Assembly: GCF_004683885.1 (NCBI RefSeq)
Contig: NZ_CP038440.1
Coordinates: 716,001 to 780,000 of the forward strand
Direction: 5' to 3'
DNA length: 64,000 nt
Source: Brevundimonas sp. MF30-B
Lineage (GTDB): Bacteria; Pseudomonadota; Alphaproteobacteria; Caulobacterales; Caulobacteraceae
The translations under genes and the position numbers were made by a program. Of this stretch, positions 16,839-26,277 are shown one piece after another (within the stretch, counting starts at the first letter, position 1; the number at the start of each line of letters is the position of its first letter). Below the pieces are notes generated by a model that made no database searches, was not told the origin of the DNA, and worked only from the letters and a program-made list of their open reading frames with translations.

Positions 16839-18230
16839 ATGAGCGACGACTACTTCTTCTGCGGGATCGGCGGGTCCGGCATGCTGCCCCTGGCCATGAT
16901 CGTCCAGGCGCGCGGCGGGCGCATCGCGGGCTCGGACCGGGCGCTGGACCAGGGCCGGACGCCGGACAAGTTCGCCTGGCTGCGTGACCATGGCGTCGCC
17001 CTGCACCCCCAGGACGGTTCGGGCGTGCGCGCCGGCCAGATCCTGGTCGCCACCGGCGCGGTCGAAGACACAGTGCCCGACATCGCGGCGGCCCGGCGCG
17101 TCGCCGCGACGATCAAGACGCGGCCCGAACTGCTCAGCGAACTGTTCAACGCGGCGCAGACCTCGGTCGGCGTGGCGGGCACCAGCGGCAAGTCCACCAT
17201 TACCGGCATGATCGCCTGGATCCTGGACCAGGCCGGGCGCAGGCCCACCGTGATGAACGGCGCGGTGATGAAGAACTTCGTCTCGGCCGAAAACCCCTTC
17301 GCCTCGGCGGTCGTGGGCGACGCCGTCCTGTTCGCCGCCGAGGTGGACGAGAGCGACGGCTCCATCGCCCGCTACCGACCGACGGTGGCGGTGGTGTCGA
17401 ACATTTCGCTGGACCACAAGTCGATGGAGGAACTGCGCGACCTGTTCGGCGGCTTCGTGGAGCGGTCAGAGACGGCGGTGCTGAATCTCGACAATCCCGA
17501 GACGGCGGCGTTGGCCCAGGAGCGGGCGGCGCGCGGTCCGGTCGTGACCTTTGCGATGGGCGCCGCCGAGGCGGACCTTTCAGCGCACGATCTGGAGCCG
17601 CTGGCTGGCGGGATGCGCTTCGTGCTGGACGATCGTGCGGGCGCGCGCCGCATTCCGGTGGAGCTGGCCGCGCCGGGCGCGCACAACGTCGCCAACGCCC
17701 TGGCCGCCCTGGGCGCCGTGCAGGCGCTGGGGGTCGATCTGGACCAAGGCGTCGCGGCGTTGAAAACCTTCCAGGGCATCCGACGTCGGCTGGAGGTGGT
17801 GGGCGCGGCGAACGGGGTGACCGTCATCGACGACTTCGCCCACAACCCCGACAAGATCGCCGCCACCTTGAAGACCCTGCACGCCTTCGACGGGCGGCTT
17901 CTGATCCTGTTCCAGCCGCACGGCTTCGGCCCGCTGAAGCTGATGAAGTCGGAATTCATCGAGGGCTTCGCCGGCCTCATGCGCCCCGACGACGTGCTGC
18001 TGATGCCCGAGCCGGTCTATTACGGCGGCACGACGGACCGCAGCGTCGGCAGCGTGGACATCGCCGAGGGCGTGCGCGCGGCGGGCCGTCAGGCGCAGGC
18101 GCTGGGCGACCGCGCGGCCTGCGGCGACCGCCTGATCGAACTGGCCCGGCCAGGCGACCGCATCGTCGTCATGGGCGCGCGCGACGACACCCTGTCGGAC
18201 TTCGCCAGAGGTCTGCTGACTCGACTGTGA
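16839..18230 (+). CDS. mpl: Mpl-type Mur ligase (UDP-MurNAc:tripeptide ligase family)
   Basis: A 463-residue Mur ligase with the three usual domains. The N-terminal Rossmann motif is [14 protein letters not shown] (residue 6 onward), the central ATP loop is [13 protein letters not shown], and the C-terminal domain has [12 protein letters not shown]. Length and start resemble Mpl rather than MurC, as does isolation from a dcw cluster. Mpl attaches recovered L-Ala-D-Glu-Dap tripeptide to UDP-MurNAc. The divergent LdcA makes that tripeptide, which strengthens the assignment. MurC remains a weaker alternative. Confidence 0.75.
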   Translation: MSDDYFFCGIGGSGMLPLAMIVQARGGRIAGSDRALDQGRTPDKFAWLRDHGVALHPQDGSGVRAGQILVATGAVEDTVPDIAAARRVAATIKTRPELLSELFNAAQTSVGVAGTSGKSTITGMIAWILDQAGRRPTVMNGAVMKNFVSAENPFASAVVGDAVLFAAEVDESDGSIARYRPTVAVVSNISLDHKSMEELRDLFGGFVERSETAVLNLDNPETAALAQERAARGPVVTFAMGAAEADLSAHDLEPLAGGMRFVLDDRAGARRIPVELAAPGAHNVANALAALGAVQALGVDLDQGVAALKTFQGIRRRLEVVGAANGVTVIDDFAHNPDKIAATLKTLHAFDGRLLILFQPHGFGPLKLMKSEFIEGFAGLMRPDDVLLMPEPVYYGGTTDRSVGSVDIAEGVRAAGRQAQALGDRAACGDRLIELARPGDRIVVMGARDDTLSDFARGLLTRL

Positions 18231-18260
18231 TGGACTCCCTTGCCGCGCGGTCGCTCCCCG

Positions 18261-19022
18261 TTAGGAAATGCCCAGCGGCCCGTAGAGCCAGGTCAGCCAG
18301 AGTCCGATCGCCAGGAAGACACCGAACGGCAGGCGGTCGTCGCCCCGCACGGTCCGCCTGAGCAACAGCCGCGCCGTCACCAGGCTGAAGGCGGCCGCGC
18401 AGGCCCACAGCAGCACGCTGGGCAGGCCCATCCAGCCGACCCAGGCCCCCGCCGCCCCGAACAGGAAGGGGTCGCCGCCGCCCAGCCCGTCGCGCCCGCG
18501 CACCCGGCGATAGGCGAAGGCCAAGAGCCACAGCAGGCCGAAGCCCGCGACGACGCCGACGCCGCCCGCAATCAGGCCCTGCGTTCCGCTCAGCAGCCAG
18601 GCGGCGACCAGCCCCGTGACCGCCAGCGGCCAGGTCAGGACGTCAGGCAGCCAGAAATGCTCGCCGTCCACCAGGGCGATCAGCAACAGTTGCCAGCCCA
18701 GCACGACGGTCGCCGCCACGGTCATCCAGCCTTGGCCGTTCAGCGCCGCCCAGACGCCGATCAGGGCGGCGGCGGTTTCGATCAGCGGATAGCGCCGTGA
18801 AACGGCCGCGCCGCACGCCGTGCAGCGTCCGCGCAGGGCCAGCCAGCTGAACACCGGGATCAGGTTCCAGGGCTTGATCGGCGTCTCGCACGACCGGCAC
18901 CGCGACGGGGCGAAGACAACGTCCTCCTCGGCCGGCAGGCGCACGCTGACGGCGGCGATGAAGCTGCCGAACACCAGGCCGAGCAAAGCCAGGATCAGGA
19001 CGACGGCGAGGGTTTCGGCCAT
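18261..19022 (-). CDS. Prepilin peptidase (A24 family, PilD/GspO-like)
   Basis: A 253-residue inner-membrane aspartyl protease that cleaves and N-methylates type IV prepilins or type II pseudopilins. The N-terminal methylase loop carries two zinc-type cysteine pairs (CRSC and CTAC, about residues 42-70). Catalytic aspartates are in LVDGEHFWLPD and GLGGGDPFLFG; the usual lysine after GGGDP is a phenylalanine here. About eight hydrophobic segments follow. No pilin or secretion genes are nearby, so its substrate lies elsewhere in the genome. Confidence 0.88.
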   Translation of the reverse strand: MAETLAVVLILALLGLVFGSFIAAVSVRLPAEEDVVFAPSRCRSCETPIKPWNLIPVFSWLALRGRCTACGAAVSRRYPLIETAAALIGVWAALNGQGWMTVAATVVLGWQLLLIALVDGEHFWLPDVLTWPLAVTGLVAAWLLSGTQGLIAGGVGVVAGFGLLWLLAFAYRRVRGRDGLGGGDPFLFGAAGAWVGWMGLPSVLLWACAAAFSLVTARLLLRRTVRGDDRLPFGVFLAIGLWLTWLYGPLGIS

Positions 19023-19049
19023 GGGCGCTCCGACGGGCTCTCGTCGGGT

Positions 19050-20915
19050 TTAGCCGCCCCCGAGCGCTACGGCCACGCGATAGGTCACGAAGGACGCCAG
19101 ATAGGCCAGGCCGAACATGTAGCCCACCATGACCCAGGTCCACTTCAGCGAGTTGGTCTCGCGCCGCACCACGCCTAGAGTCGCCACGCACTGGGGCGCA
19201 AAGACATACCAGGCCAGGAAGGACAGGGCCGTGGCCAGCGACCAGTGAGCCGCCAAGGTCGAGGCCAGGGCGCTGACGCCCGCACCCTCGGCGTCGGCGA
19301 TGGCGTATGTGGCGCCCAGCGCCGCCACCGCGACCTCGCGCGCCGCCATGCCGGGGATCAGCGCCACCACCATCTGCCAGTTGAAGCCGATGGGGGCGAA
19401 GATCGGCTCCAGCGCCCGGCCGATCATGCCCGCGAAGGAATAGTCGATGGCCGGCAGGGTCGCGCCCTCGGGCGGATAGGGGAAGGTGGCCAGCACCCAC
19501 AGCAGGATGACCAGCGGCAGGATGATGCGGCCGGCCCGGACCAGGAATATTCGTGCGCGGAGCCAAAGATTGAAGGCCACGCTGCGCAGGTGGGGCGTTT
19601 TGTAAGCCGGGAGCTCCATCATGAAGGGCTCCACCGCGCCTCGCCAGAACACCTTGCGGATCAGCCACGACACGGTCAGGGCGCTGACAATGCCCGCAGC
19701 GTAAAGACCGAACATCACCAGCCCCTGCAGATTGGCGAAGCCCCAGACCGTCTCACTGGGAATGAAGGCGGCGATGATCAGGGTGTAGACAGGAATCCGC
19801 GCCGAACAGGTCATCAGCGGCGCGACCAGGATGGTGGTCAGCCGATCGCGTTTGGAATCGATCACCCGCGCCGCCATGACGCCGGGAATGGCGCAGGCGA
19901 AGCTGGACAGGAGCGGGATGAAGGCGCGGCCGTGCAGGCCCGCCCCGCCCATGATCTTGTCCATCAGGAAGGCGGCCCGGGCCATGTAGCCGAAGTCCTC
20001 CAGCGCGATGATGAACAGGAACAGGATCAGGATCTGCGGCAGGAAGACCAGCACGCTGCCGACACCGGCGATGATCCCGTCGACCACCAGGCTCTCAAGG
20101 AGTCCGTCGGGTAGAATCGCTGCGGCTCCGACGCCGAGCGCGCCGATCCCAGCCTCGATTCCGTCCATCAGCGGCGCGGCCCAGGCGAAGACGGCCTGAA
20201 ACATGACGAACAGCAGGGTCAGCAGGATCAGCAGGCCGCCGACGGGGTGCAGCAGCACGGCGTCGATCCGGCCTGTCAGGGTGTCGGGCCGTTCGGGCGG
20301 ACGCACGCAGGCCTTCATGATGCGCTCGGCCTCGCGGTGGGCGCCGCGCAGCTGGGCGGCGTCCGGCGCCTGCCAGAGATTTTCGCCCGGCGCCCGCGCC
20401 GTGTTCTCGATCGTGGCGACCAGATCAGCGATTCCGCGCCGGCGCGTCGCCGTGGTCGTGACGACCGGCAGGCCCAGCTCGGCCGACAACCGCTCCAGGT
20501 CGATACGCAGGCCCTGGCGTTCGGCGATGTCGTACATGTTCAGGGCCAGCACGGCCGCACGGCCGACCGTCTTGATCTCGAGCGCCAAGCGCAGGGCGAG
20601 GCGCATATTGGTGGCGTCGGCGACGCAGACGATCAGGTCGGGTTCGGGCTCGCCCGCCAGCCGACCCAGCACGGCGTCGCGCGTGACCTCTTCGTCAGGA
20701 CTGCGCGCGCGCAGCGAATAGGTGCCGGGCAGATCCAGCACCGACAGGGTGCGGCCCGAGGGCGCGTGGATGCGCCCCTCCTTCCGCTCGACTGTCACCC
20801 CGGCGTAGTTGGCGACTTTCTGGTGGGCGCCGGTCAGGGCGTTGAACAGGGCGGTCTTGCCGCTGTTGGGCGCGCCGACCAGAGCGATGCGGGCGGAGCG
20901 GACGACCATATCCAT
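19050..20915 (-). CDS. feoB: Ferrous iron transporter FeoB
   Basis: A 621-residue inner-membrane GTPase-coupled Fe(II) transporter. The G-domain holds GAPNSGKT (G1, residues 15-22), DLPGTYSL (G3) and LNMYD (G4). The membrane part shows the Gate motifs with FACAIPGVMAARVI and a second copy ending near GMAAREVAVAALG. The conserved cysteine in VFAPQCVATLGVVRRE is present. It is shorter than the roughly 770-residue E. coli protein, mainly through loops and the C-terminus, but both Gate regions are intact. Its start overlaps the feoA stop by one base. Confidence 0.96.
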   Translation of the reverse strand: MDMVVRSARIALVGAPNSGKTALFNALTGAHQKVANYAGVTVERKEGRIHAPSGRTLSVLDLPGTYSLRARSPDEEVTRDAVLGRLAGEPEPDLIVCVADATNMRLALRLALEIKTVGRAAVLALNMYDIAERQGLRIDLERLSAELGLPVVTTTATRRRGIADLVATIENTARAPGENLWQAPDAAQLRGAHREAERIMKACVRPPERPDTLTGRIDAVLLHPVGGLLILLTLLFVMFQAVFAWAAPLMDGIEAGIGALGVGAAAILPDGLLESLVVDGIIAGVGSVLVFLPQILILFLFIIALEDFGYMARAAFLMDKIMGGAGLHGRAFIPLLSSFACAIPGVMAARVIDSKRDRLTTILVAPLMTCSARIPVYTLIIAAFIPSETVWGFANLQGLVMFGLYAAGIVSALTVSWLIRKVFWRGAVEPFMMELPAYKTPHLRSVAFNLWLRARIFLVRAGRIILPLVILLWVLATFPYPPEGATLPAIDYSFAGMIGRALEPIFAPIGFNWQMVVALIPGMAAREVAVAALGATYAIADAEGAGVSALASTLAAHWSLATALSFLAWYVFAPQCVATLGVVRRETNSLKWTWVMVGYMFGLAYLASFVTYRVAVALGGG

Positions 20916-21184
20916 CAGGCGGGGTCTCCGACTCGCACGGTCAGGCTGGCCGCCTCGTGGCGACGCAGGGCCACGCGCATGTCGTCGACCTTGAGCGCCA
21001 GGGGATCGCCGCCAAACAGGCCCTGATGCAGCACCTCGACCGTCGCGCCTTCGACAAAGCCCAGCTCCAGCAGGCGGCGCTCAAGCTCCAGCGCATGATC
21101 CATATGGTGACAGTGGTCGCCGACCTGGACGATCACGCCGCGGTCGCCGGGTCGGGCCTGGCTGAGTTTGATGGTGTCGCTCAT
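20915..21184 (-). CDS. feoA: FeoA, ferrous iron transport accessory protein
   Basis: An 89-residue SH3-like FeoA protein, which binds FeoB at the membrane and supports iron uptake. Family features are the N-terminal LSQARPGDRGVIVQVG, then RRLLELGFVEGATVEVL and LALKVDDMRVALRRHEA. It is the first gene of the feoAB operon. A GATTATCAGTCGCAA element 47 bases upstream resembles part of a Fur-type box. No FeoC gene is present. Confidence 0.93.
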   Translation of the reverse strand: MSDTIKLSQARPGDRGVIVQVGDHCHHMDHALELERRLLELGFVEGATVEVLHQGLFGGDPLALKVDDMRVALRRHEAASLTVRVGDPA

Positions 21185-21230
21185 TGGGAGTCCGTCGCAT
21201 GCGGCGCCTGGCCGCAGTTACTCCGCCGGT

Positions 21231-21245
21231 GATTATCAGTCGCAA
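21231..21245 (-). promoter_or_regulatory. Possible Fur-type iron box ahead of feoAB
   Basis: On the minus strand the sequence reads TTGCGACTGATAATC, AT-rich for this genome, 47 bases upstream of the feoA start. It combines a GATAATC core with a TTGC flank, as in Fur boxes of proteobacteria. The second half-site is poor, so this is a suggestion based partly on position. Confidence 0.3.
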
Positions 21246-21323
21246 CGGGCGCGCGTCCAGCGTTGGAACCGCTTGCGAGGGTTTGCGGGTGGTTTATTCA
21301 GGCCGCCACCCGGAGGTTCGCCC

Positions 21324-21830
21324 ATGCGCTCGATCAGACCGTTCGCCCCGCTGCTCGCCGTTGTCGCCCTGGCGGGTTGCGGCCAGGGCGGAGAGCCCGC
21401 CGCGCCCAAGGCGCCGGCGCGTCCGGCGCTGACCGACGCCCAGCGCGAGGCCTTGCTGGCCTCCTTGCCGGCTCCGTACAACGCCGGCGACATGGAGAAC
21501 GGACGGCGCGCCTTCGCGCGATGCCGCTCGTGTCACACGATCACCGACGGCGGCCCCAACATGACCGGGCCCAATCTATGGGGCGTGTTTGGTCGCGGCG
21601 CGGGGTCGCACCCCGGCTACAACTATTCGAACGCGCTCAGGGAGGCGGACTTCGCTTGGGACGCCCAGCGTCTGGACGACTGGCTGGCCAATCCGCGCAC
21701 CTTCCTGCCGGGCAACAAGATGACCTTCCCCGGCCTGCCGGACGCCTCGGACCGCCGCGACGTCATCGCCTGGCTGAAGGTCGAGACGGGCTATGGGCAG
21801 GCGGCGCCGACGGCGCACGCCGCCCCCTGA
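21324..21830 (+). CDS. Lipoprotein cytochrome c (single haem)
   Basis: A 168-residue class I c-type cytochrome anchored as a lipoprotein (lipobox L16-A17-G18-C19). The haem site is C67-R-S-C70-H71, and the distal methionine is in FLPGNKMTFPG. A Pro/Ala linker (20-48) separates the anchor from the haem domain. The ATG at 21324 has a strong GGAGG eight bases ahead; earlier in-frame starts are rejected because they would bury the signal peptide. The fold resembles mitochondrial cytochrome c / cytochrome c552. It ends one base before the convergent RND pump gene. Confidence 0.88.
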   Translation: MRSIRPFAPLLAVVALAGCGQGGEPAAPKAPARPALTDAQREALLASLPAPYNAGDMENGRRAFARCRSCHTITDGGPNMTGPNLWGVFGRGAGSHPGYNYSNALREADFAWDAQRLDDWLANPRTFLPGNKMTFPGLPDASDRRDVIAWLKVETGYGQAAPTAHAAP

Positions 21831-21831
21831 C

Positions 21832-24800
21832 CTATTCCGCCGCCGCCGGCAGCTTGTCGTTGGCGGTGGCTTCCTGGGCTTCCCATTCCTCGATCTTGCG
21901 GGCGGTCCATTCCGGCGACTTGGTGAAGCGCGCCAGCACTCCGTAGATCACCGGGACGACAAACAGGGTCAGCATGGTGGCGAAGATGGCGCCCCAGAAG
22001 ATGACCACGCCGATGGTCTGGCGGCTGCCTGCGCCCGCACCCTGCCACAGCACCAGGGGCAGGGCCCCGAACGAGGTGGCGATTGCGGTCATGACGATGG
22101 GCCGCAGGCGCAGCGAGGAAGACTCGATGATCGCCTCGCGGATGCTTCGGCCCTGGTCGCGCAGCTGATTGGCGAACTCCACGATCAGAATGCCGTTCTT
22201 GGCCGCCACGCCGATCAGGATGATCAGGCCGATCTGCGAATAGATGTTCAGGCTGGACCCCGCCATGACCAAGCCGAACAGCCCGCCGGCGGCCGCCAGC
22301 GGCACGGTCAGCATGATGACCGCTGGCGTGATCCAGCTCTCGAACTGGGCCGCCAGCACCAGGAAGACGAGCAGCAGCGCCAGGGCGAAGGCCCAGGCCA
22401 CGGCGCTGCCGGCCTCCTGCTGGTCGCGCGCTGCGCCGCCCCATCGGATGGTGGCCACGCCCTGCGGCTGCTGGGCGGCCTGATCCTCGAGGAAGGCCAT
22501 GGCGTCGGCGATGGTGGTGCCGGGGTTCAGGTCGGCCTGCAGGCTGATCGAACGCTGGCGGTCCAGGCGGCGGCGGTCGGGCGTGTCGCCCGAGGTCTGA
22601 GTCGTGACCACAGACGACAGCGGCACCAGCTGGCCCGCACCAGTCGAAACATAGAGCGCCTGCAGGTCCGAGACCTCTCGGCGGTTGTCGCGGTCGGTCT
22701 GCAGGATGACGTCGTATTCCTGACCACCCTTGATGTAGGTGGTCGCCCGGCGCGAACCGAACATGGTCTCGAGCGTGCGCCCGATCTGCTGTGACGACAC
22801 GCCCAGGGCGGCCGCCTGCTGAGGGTCGACGTCGACCAGCAGGCGCGGCGCGTTGGGCTCATAATTCAGACGCGGGCGCGAGAAGCCCGGATTCTCCAGC
22901 GAGGCGGCCAGGATCGGCTGCAGCCAGCGATAGATGTCTTCGTACTCGGACCCCGTCGCGATCAGCTCGATCGAGTTGGAGTTGCCGCCGCCGCGCTGGA
23001 AGGCGCCCGGGGTCGAGGCGTTGACCTGGGCGTCGGTCTGGGTGCGCAGCTTGCCGTTCAGCTCCTGGGCGATCTCGTCGGCCGAGCGGTCGCGCTCGGA
23101 CCAGTCCTTGAGCGTCAGGCTGGCGTTGCCCGAATTGAAGCTGCCGCCGCCGAAGCCGGGGGCCGAGACCAGATAGCTGTCGACCTCGCCGTTCTGCGCG
23201 TATTCGGCCAGGATCGGCTCCAGGCCCAGCATGATCCTGCGCGTATAGTCGAAGCCCGCGCCCTCGGGCCCCTGGACCCTGATGCCGACGCGGCCCCTGT
23301 CTTCGGACGGCACCAGTTCGTTGGGCAGGGTGAAGAACATGCCCGCCGCCCCGGCCATGACCAGAAGCACCATGCCGGCCACGCCGGCGATGGCGATGCG
23401 ACGGCCCAGGAGAGCGCCCAGCGATCGCTGATACGACGTCTTGACGCTGTCCATGATCCGATCCACCCGACCCGCGAAGCCGCTGGACCCGCGGGCGGGC
23501 TTGAGGATCTTGGACGCCAGCATGGGCGACAGGCTGAGCGCCAGGAAGGCGGAGAAGGCCACCGCCGCCGCGATCGCCGCCGCCAGTTCGACGAACAGGC
23601 GGCCGACGTAGCCCGGCAGGAACAGCAACGGCGCGAAAACGGCCAGAAGCACGACGGTGGTGGCCACGACGGCGAAGAAGACCTGCCGGGCGCCGCGCTC
23701 GGCGGCGACCAGCGGCGGCTCGCCGTGATCCAGGCGGCGCTGGATGTTTTCGGTCACGACGATGGCGTCGTCCACCACCAGGCCGATGGCGAGCACCAGG
23801 GCCAGAAGCGTCAGCAGGTTCAGCGAGAAGCCCAGCGGAGCCAAGATGATGAAGGTCGCCAGAAGACAGATGGGCGCCACCACCGACGGGATCAGCGCTG
23901 CGCGCCAGCTGCCCAGGAAGACGAAGTTCACCAGGGCCACCAGGGCTAGGGCTATGCCCATGGTGATCCAGACCTCGTCGATGGCGTGCGAGGTGAACAC
24001 CGAGTTGTCCGAACCCATCACCAGTTCCGTGCCCTCGGGCAGGGTCGGCTGGATTTCCTCCATCAGAGCGCGGACGCCGTCGGAGATGGCCAGGTCATTG
24101 GACTGCGCCTGGCGGGTCACCGCCAGGCCGATCTGGTCCAGACCGTTGCCGCGGAACAGGCGACGGTCTTCGGCGGCCGCCTCTTCGACGCGCGCCACGT
24201 CGCCGAGGCGCGTGACATAGGTCGGCTGGCCCTGAATGACGCCCGAAGCGCCACTGCCCGGCTGGGACGCTGCGCCGCCCGTGCCGATCGGCAGCTGGGC
24301 GAACTCGGCGGCGGTGGCGTAGTTGCGCGCCACACGCACCGTATAGTCCTTGTCGGTCGACTCCAGCGCGCCGGCCGGCAGCTCGACGTTCTGGGTGCTG
24401 AGCGCGTTCTCGACGTCGGTGACCGTCAGACCCCGCGCGCCCAGCGCCGCGGCGTCCAACCATATGCGCATGGCGTAGCGCTGCTCGCCGTAGATCTGAA
24501 CCTGGGCCACGCCGTCCACGGTCGCCAGGCGGTCGACCAGATAGCGGTCAGCGTAGTCAGTCAGCTCCAGCCGGTTCATGGTCTCGGAGCGCAGGAACAG
24601 GATGATGATCGGCTGGCTGTCTGAGTCGGCCTTGGCGACAGTCGGCGGGTCCGCCTGCTGCGGCAGGCGGCCCAGAACGCGGCTGACCCGATCGCGCACG
24701 TCGTTGGCCGCATCGTCGATGTCGCGGTCCAGGCTGAACTCGATATTGACGTTGGACCGGCCGTCGCGGCTGGTGGAGTTGATGCGCTGGATGCCCTGGA

Positions 24801-25020
24801 TGCCTGCGATCTGCTGTTCGATCGGCTCGGTGATCCGGCTTTCGATGACCTCGGCCGAGGCGCCGGCGTAGCTGGTGCTGATCGAGACGATCGGCGGATC
24901 GACGTCGGGCAGTTCGCGCACAGGCAAGAAGAAGAAGGCGGCCGCGCCGATGACGCACAGCACGATGGCGGCGACGGCGGCGAAGACCGGGCGCCGTACC
25001 GAAAGGTCGGACAGCATCAT
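21832..25020 (-). CDS. RND efflux transporter, AcrB/MexB (HAE1)-like permease
   Basis: A 1062-residue inner-membrane RND pump. It begins MMLSDLSVRRPVFAAVAAIV, typical of the HAE1/MMPL-like AcrB branch, with twelve predicted membrane segments and two large periplasmic loops. The proton-relay aspartates lie in GLVVDDAIVVTENIQRR in the first half. The protein exports drugs, dyes or lipid-like compounds together with its adaptor and an outer-membrane channel. Its start overlaps the adaptor stop by four bases. No TolC-like gene is adjacent, so the channel must come from elsewhere. Confidence 0.93.
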   Translation of the reverse strand: MMLSDLSVRRPVFAAVAAIVLCVIGAAAFFFLPVRELPDVDPPIVSISTSYAGASAEVIESRITEPIEQQIAGIQGIQRINSTSRDGRSNVNIEFSLDRDIDDAANDVRDRVSRVLGRLPQQADPPTVAKADSDSQPIIILFLRSETMNRLELTDYADRYLVDRLATVDGVAQVQIYGEQRYAMRIWLDAAALGARGLTVTDVENALSTQNVELPAGALESTDKDYTVRVARNYATAAEFAQLPIGTGGAASQPGSGASGVIQGQPTYVTRLGDVARVEEAAAEDRRLFRGNGLDQIGLAVTRQAQSNDLAISDGVRALMEEIQPTLPEGTELVMGSDNSVFTSHAIDEVWITMGIALALVALVNFVFLGSWRAALIPSVVAPICLLATFIILAPLGFSLNLLTLLALVLAIGLVVDDAIVVTENIQRRLDHGEPPLVAAERGARQVFFAVVATTVVLLAVFAPLLFLPGYVGRLFVELAAAIAAAVAFSAFLALSLSPMLASKILKPARGSSGFAGRVDRIMDSVKTSYQRSLGALLGRRIAIAGVAGMVLLVMAGAAGMFFTLPNELVPSEDRGRVGIRVQGPEGAGFDYTRRIMLGLEPILAEYAQNGEVDSYLVSAPGFGGGSFNSGNASLTLKDWSERDRSADEIAQELNGKLRTQTDAQVNASTPGAFQRGGGNSNSIELIATGSEYEDIYRWLQPILAASLENPGFSRPRLNYEPNAPRLLVDVDPQQAAALGVSSQQIGRTLETMFGSRRATTYIKGGQEYDVILQTDRDNRREVSDLQALYVSTGAGQLVPLSSVVTTQTSGDTPDRRRLDRQRSISLQADLNPGTTIADAMAFLEDQAAQQPQGVATIRWGGAARDQQEAGSAVAWAFALALLLVFLVLAAQFESWITPAVIMLTVPLAAAGGLFGLVMAGSSLNIYSQIGLIILIGVAAKNGILIVEFANQLRDQGRSIREAIIESSSLRLRPIVMTAIATSFGALPLVLWQGAGAGSRQTIGVVIFWGAIFATMLTLFVVPVIYGVLARFTKSPEWTARKIEEWEAQEATANDKLPAAAE

Positions 25021-26204
25021 GACGCGGGACGCCCGGCGGCTTGGGGTGCAGCGGCGCGCGCTGCGGGCTGGGCGGCCGCCTGACCGTCCTCGACGCGGAT
25101 GGGCGCGCCGGGCTGGATGCGGTTCAGGCCGGTCCCGACGATCCGTTCGCCGGCGTCCACGCCCGAGGTGATCTCCACAAAGCCGTTCTCGACCGAGCCG
25201 GTGACGACCTCGACGCGTTGGGCGGTCGAGCCGCGCTCGCCGCGCGCGATCCGATAGACGAAGGCGCCCTCGCCCTCGTACTGCACTGCCGATTCAGGCG
25301 CGGCCGGCGCTGTGCGGCGGCCCTGCTGGACCGAGACTCGCATTAGGGTGCCCGGACGGATGCGGTTGCCGGGATTGGCGAACTCGGCCCGAGCGGTGAT
25401 GGCGCGCGTCGTCTCGTCCACCCGCGTGTCGAGCAGGGCGATGCGCCCCGAGAAGGTTTCGCCCGGATAGGCGTCGGCGGTCGCGGTGATGGGCGTGCCC
25501 GAGGTCAGAGTGCCCGCGAAACGCTCCGGCACGGGGAAGTCGACCCGGATCACCGAAACGTCGTCCAGGGTGGTGATGACGGCGCCCGGATTGATCAGCG
25601 TGCCAGCCGTCACCGTGGTCAGGCCCAGGCGGCCCGCGAAGGGGGCGCGGATCACGCGCTCGCCCTGCTGGACCTCGGCCGCCTGCAGGTTGGCGCGGGC
25701 GCGCGCCAGGGCGGTTTCGGCCTGTTCGGCCATCATGCGCGGCGCGAAGCCCCGCTCGGCGAGGGTCGAATAGCGTTCGTAGTCGCGCTCCGCCTCGACG
25801 ACAGCCGCACGCGCCTCGGCGACGCCGGCGGCCTCCTGCTGAGCCCGCAGTTCCACGAGGGGGGTGCCCGCCGCCACGACCTGGCCGTCTCGGAAAAGCA
25901 CGCGCGTGATCAACTGCGACGTGTTGGAGGTGATGTTCACGGAACGTCGTCCGCGCGCCACACCCAGCACCTGCAGGCTGTCGGAGAACTCGCGCGGCTG
26001 CACCGCCACCTGCGACACCAACTGACCGCCGCCTCGCCCGCCTGGCCCGCCAGGACCCCCCGGTCGGCCGCCCGCATCGTCCGCCAGGGCGATGCGGAGA
26101 ATCGCCGCGAGGGCCATCAGCCCCACCAAGACGGCGGCGGCGATGATGAAGAAATGTCGCTTGATCACGCGGCGGCGGCTCCGAAACTCATGTCGGCTCG
26201 CCAT
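25017..26204 (-). CDS. RND efflux periplasmic adaptor subunit
   Basis: A 395-residue membrane-fusion protein. After a basic N-terminus there is a membrane anchor (about residues 18-40) and a Gly-rich linker. The barrel-sandwich, coiled-coil hairpin (about 100-170, Ala/Glu/Arg-rich) and beta-barrel domains follow. The ATG at 26204 is preceded by a GGAGGGG site, so a GTG six codons upstream is rejected. It forms a coupled pair with the RND permease. The tail is Ala/Gln-rich and probably flexible. Confidence 0.9.
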   Translation of the reverse strand: MASRHEFRSRRRVIKRHFFIIAAAVLVGLMALAAILRIALADDAGGRPGGPGGPGGRGGGQLVSQVAVQPREFSDSLQVLGVARGRRSVNITSNTSQLITRVLFRDGQVVAAGTPLVELRAQQEAAGVAEARAAVVEAERDYERYSTLAERGFAPRMMAEQAETALARARANLQAAEVQQGERVIRAPFAGRLGLTTVTAGTLINPGAVITTLDDVSVIRVDFPVPERFAGTLTSGTPITATADAYPGETFSGRIALLDTRVDETTRAITARAEFANPGNRIRPGTLMRVSVQQGRRTAPAAPESAVQYEGEGAFVYRIARGERGSTAQRVEVVTGSVENGFVEITSGVDAGERIVGTGLNRIQPGAPIRVEDGQAAAQPAARAAAPQAAGRPAS

Positions 26205-26277
26205 ACAGGAGGCCCCTCCCACTGGCGAGATTAAGTCTGTGTAACGATTGGGTGTTCGCGTTCCGTCGCCGCGCCCG

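Noticed and set aside
14518..16842. A 774-codon plus-strand frame opposite hmgA and ldcA
   Set aside because: It has no recognisable motifs and repetitive Arg/Ala/Gly composition, and the opposite strand has two well-identified enzymes.
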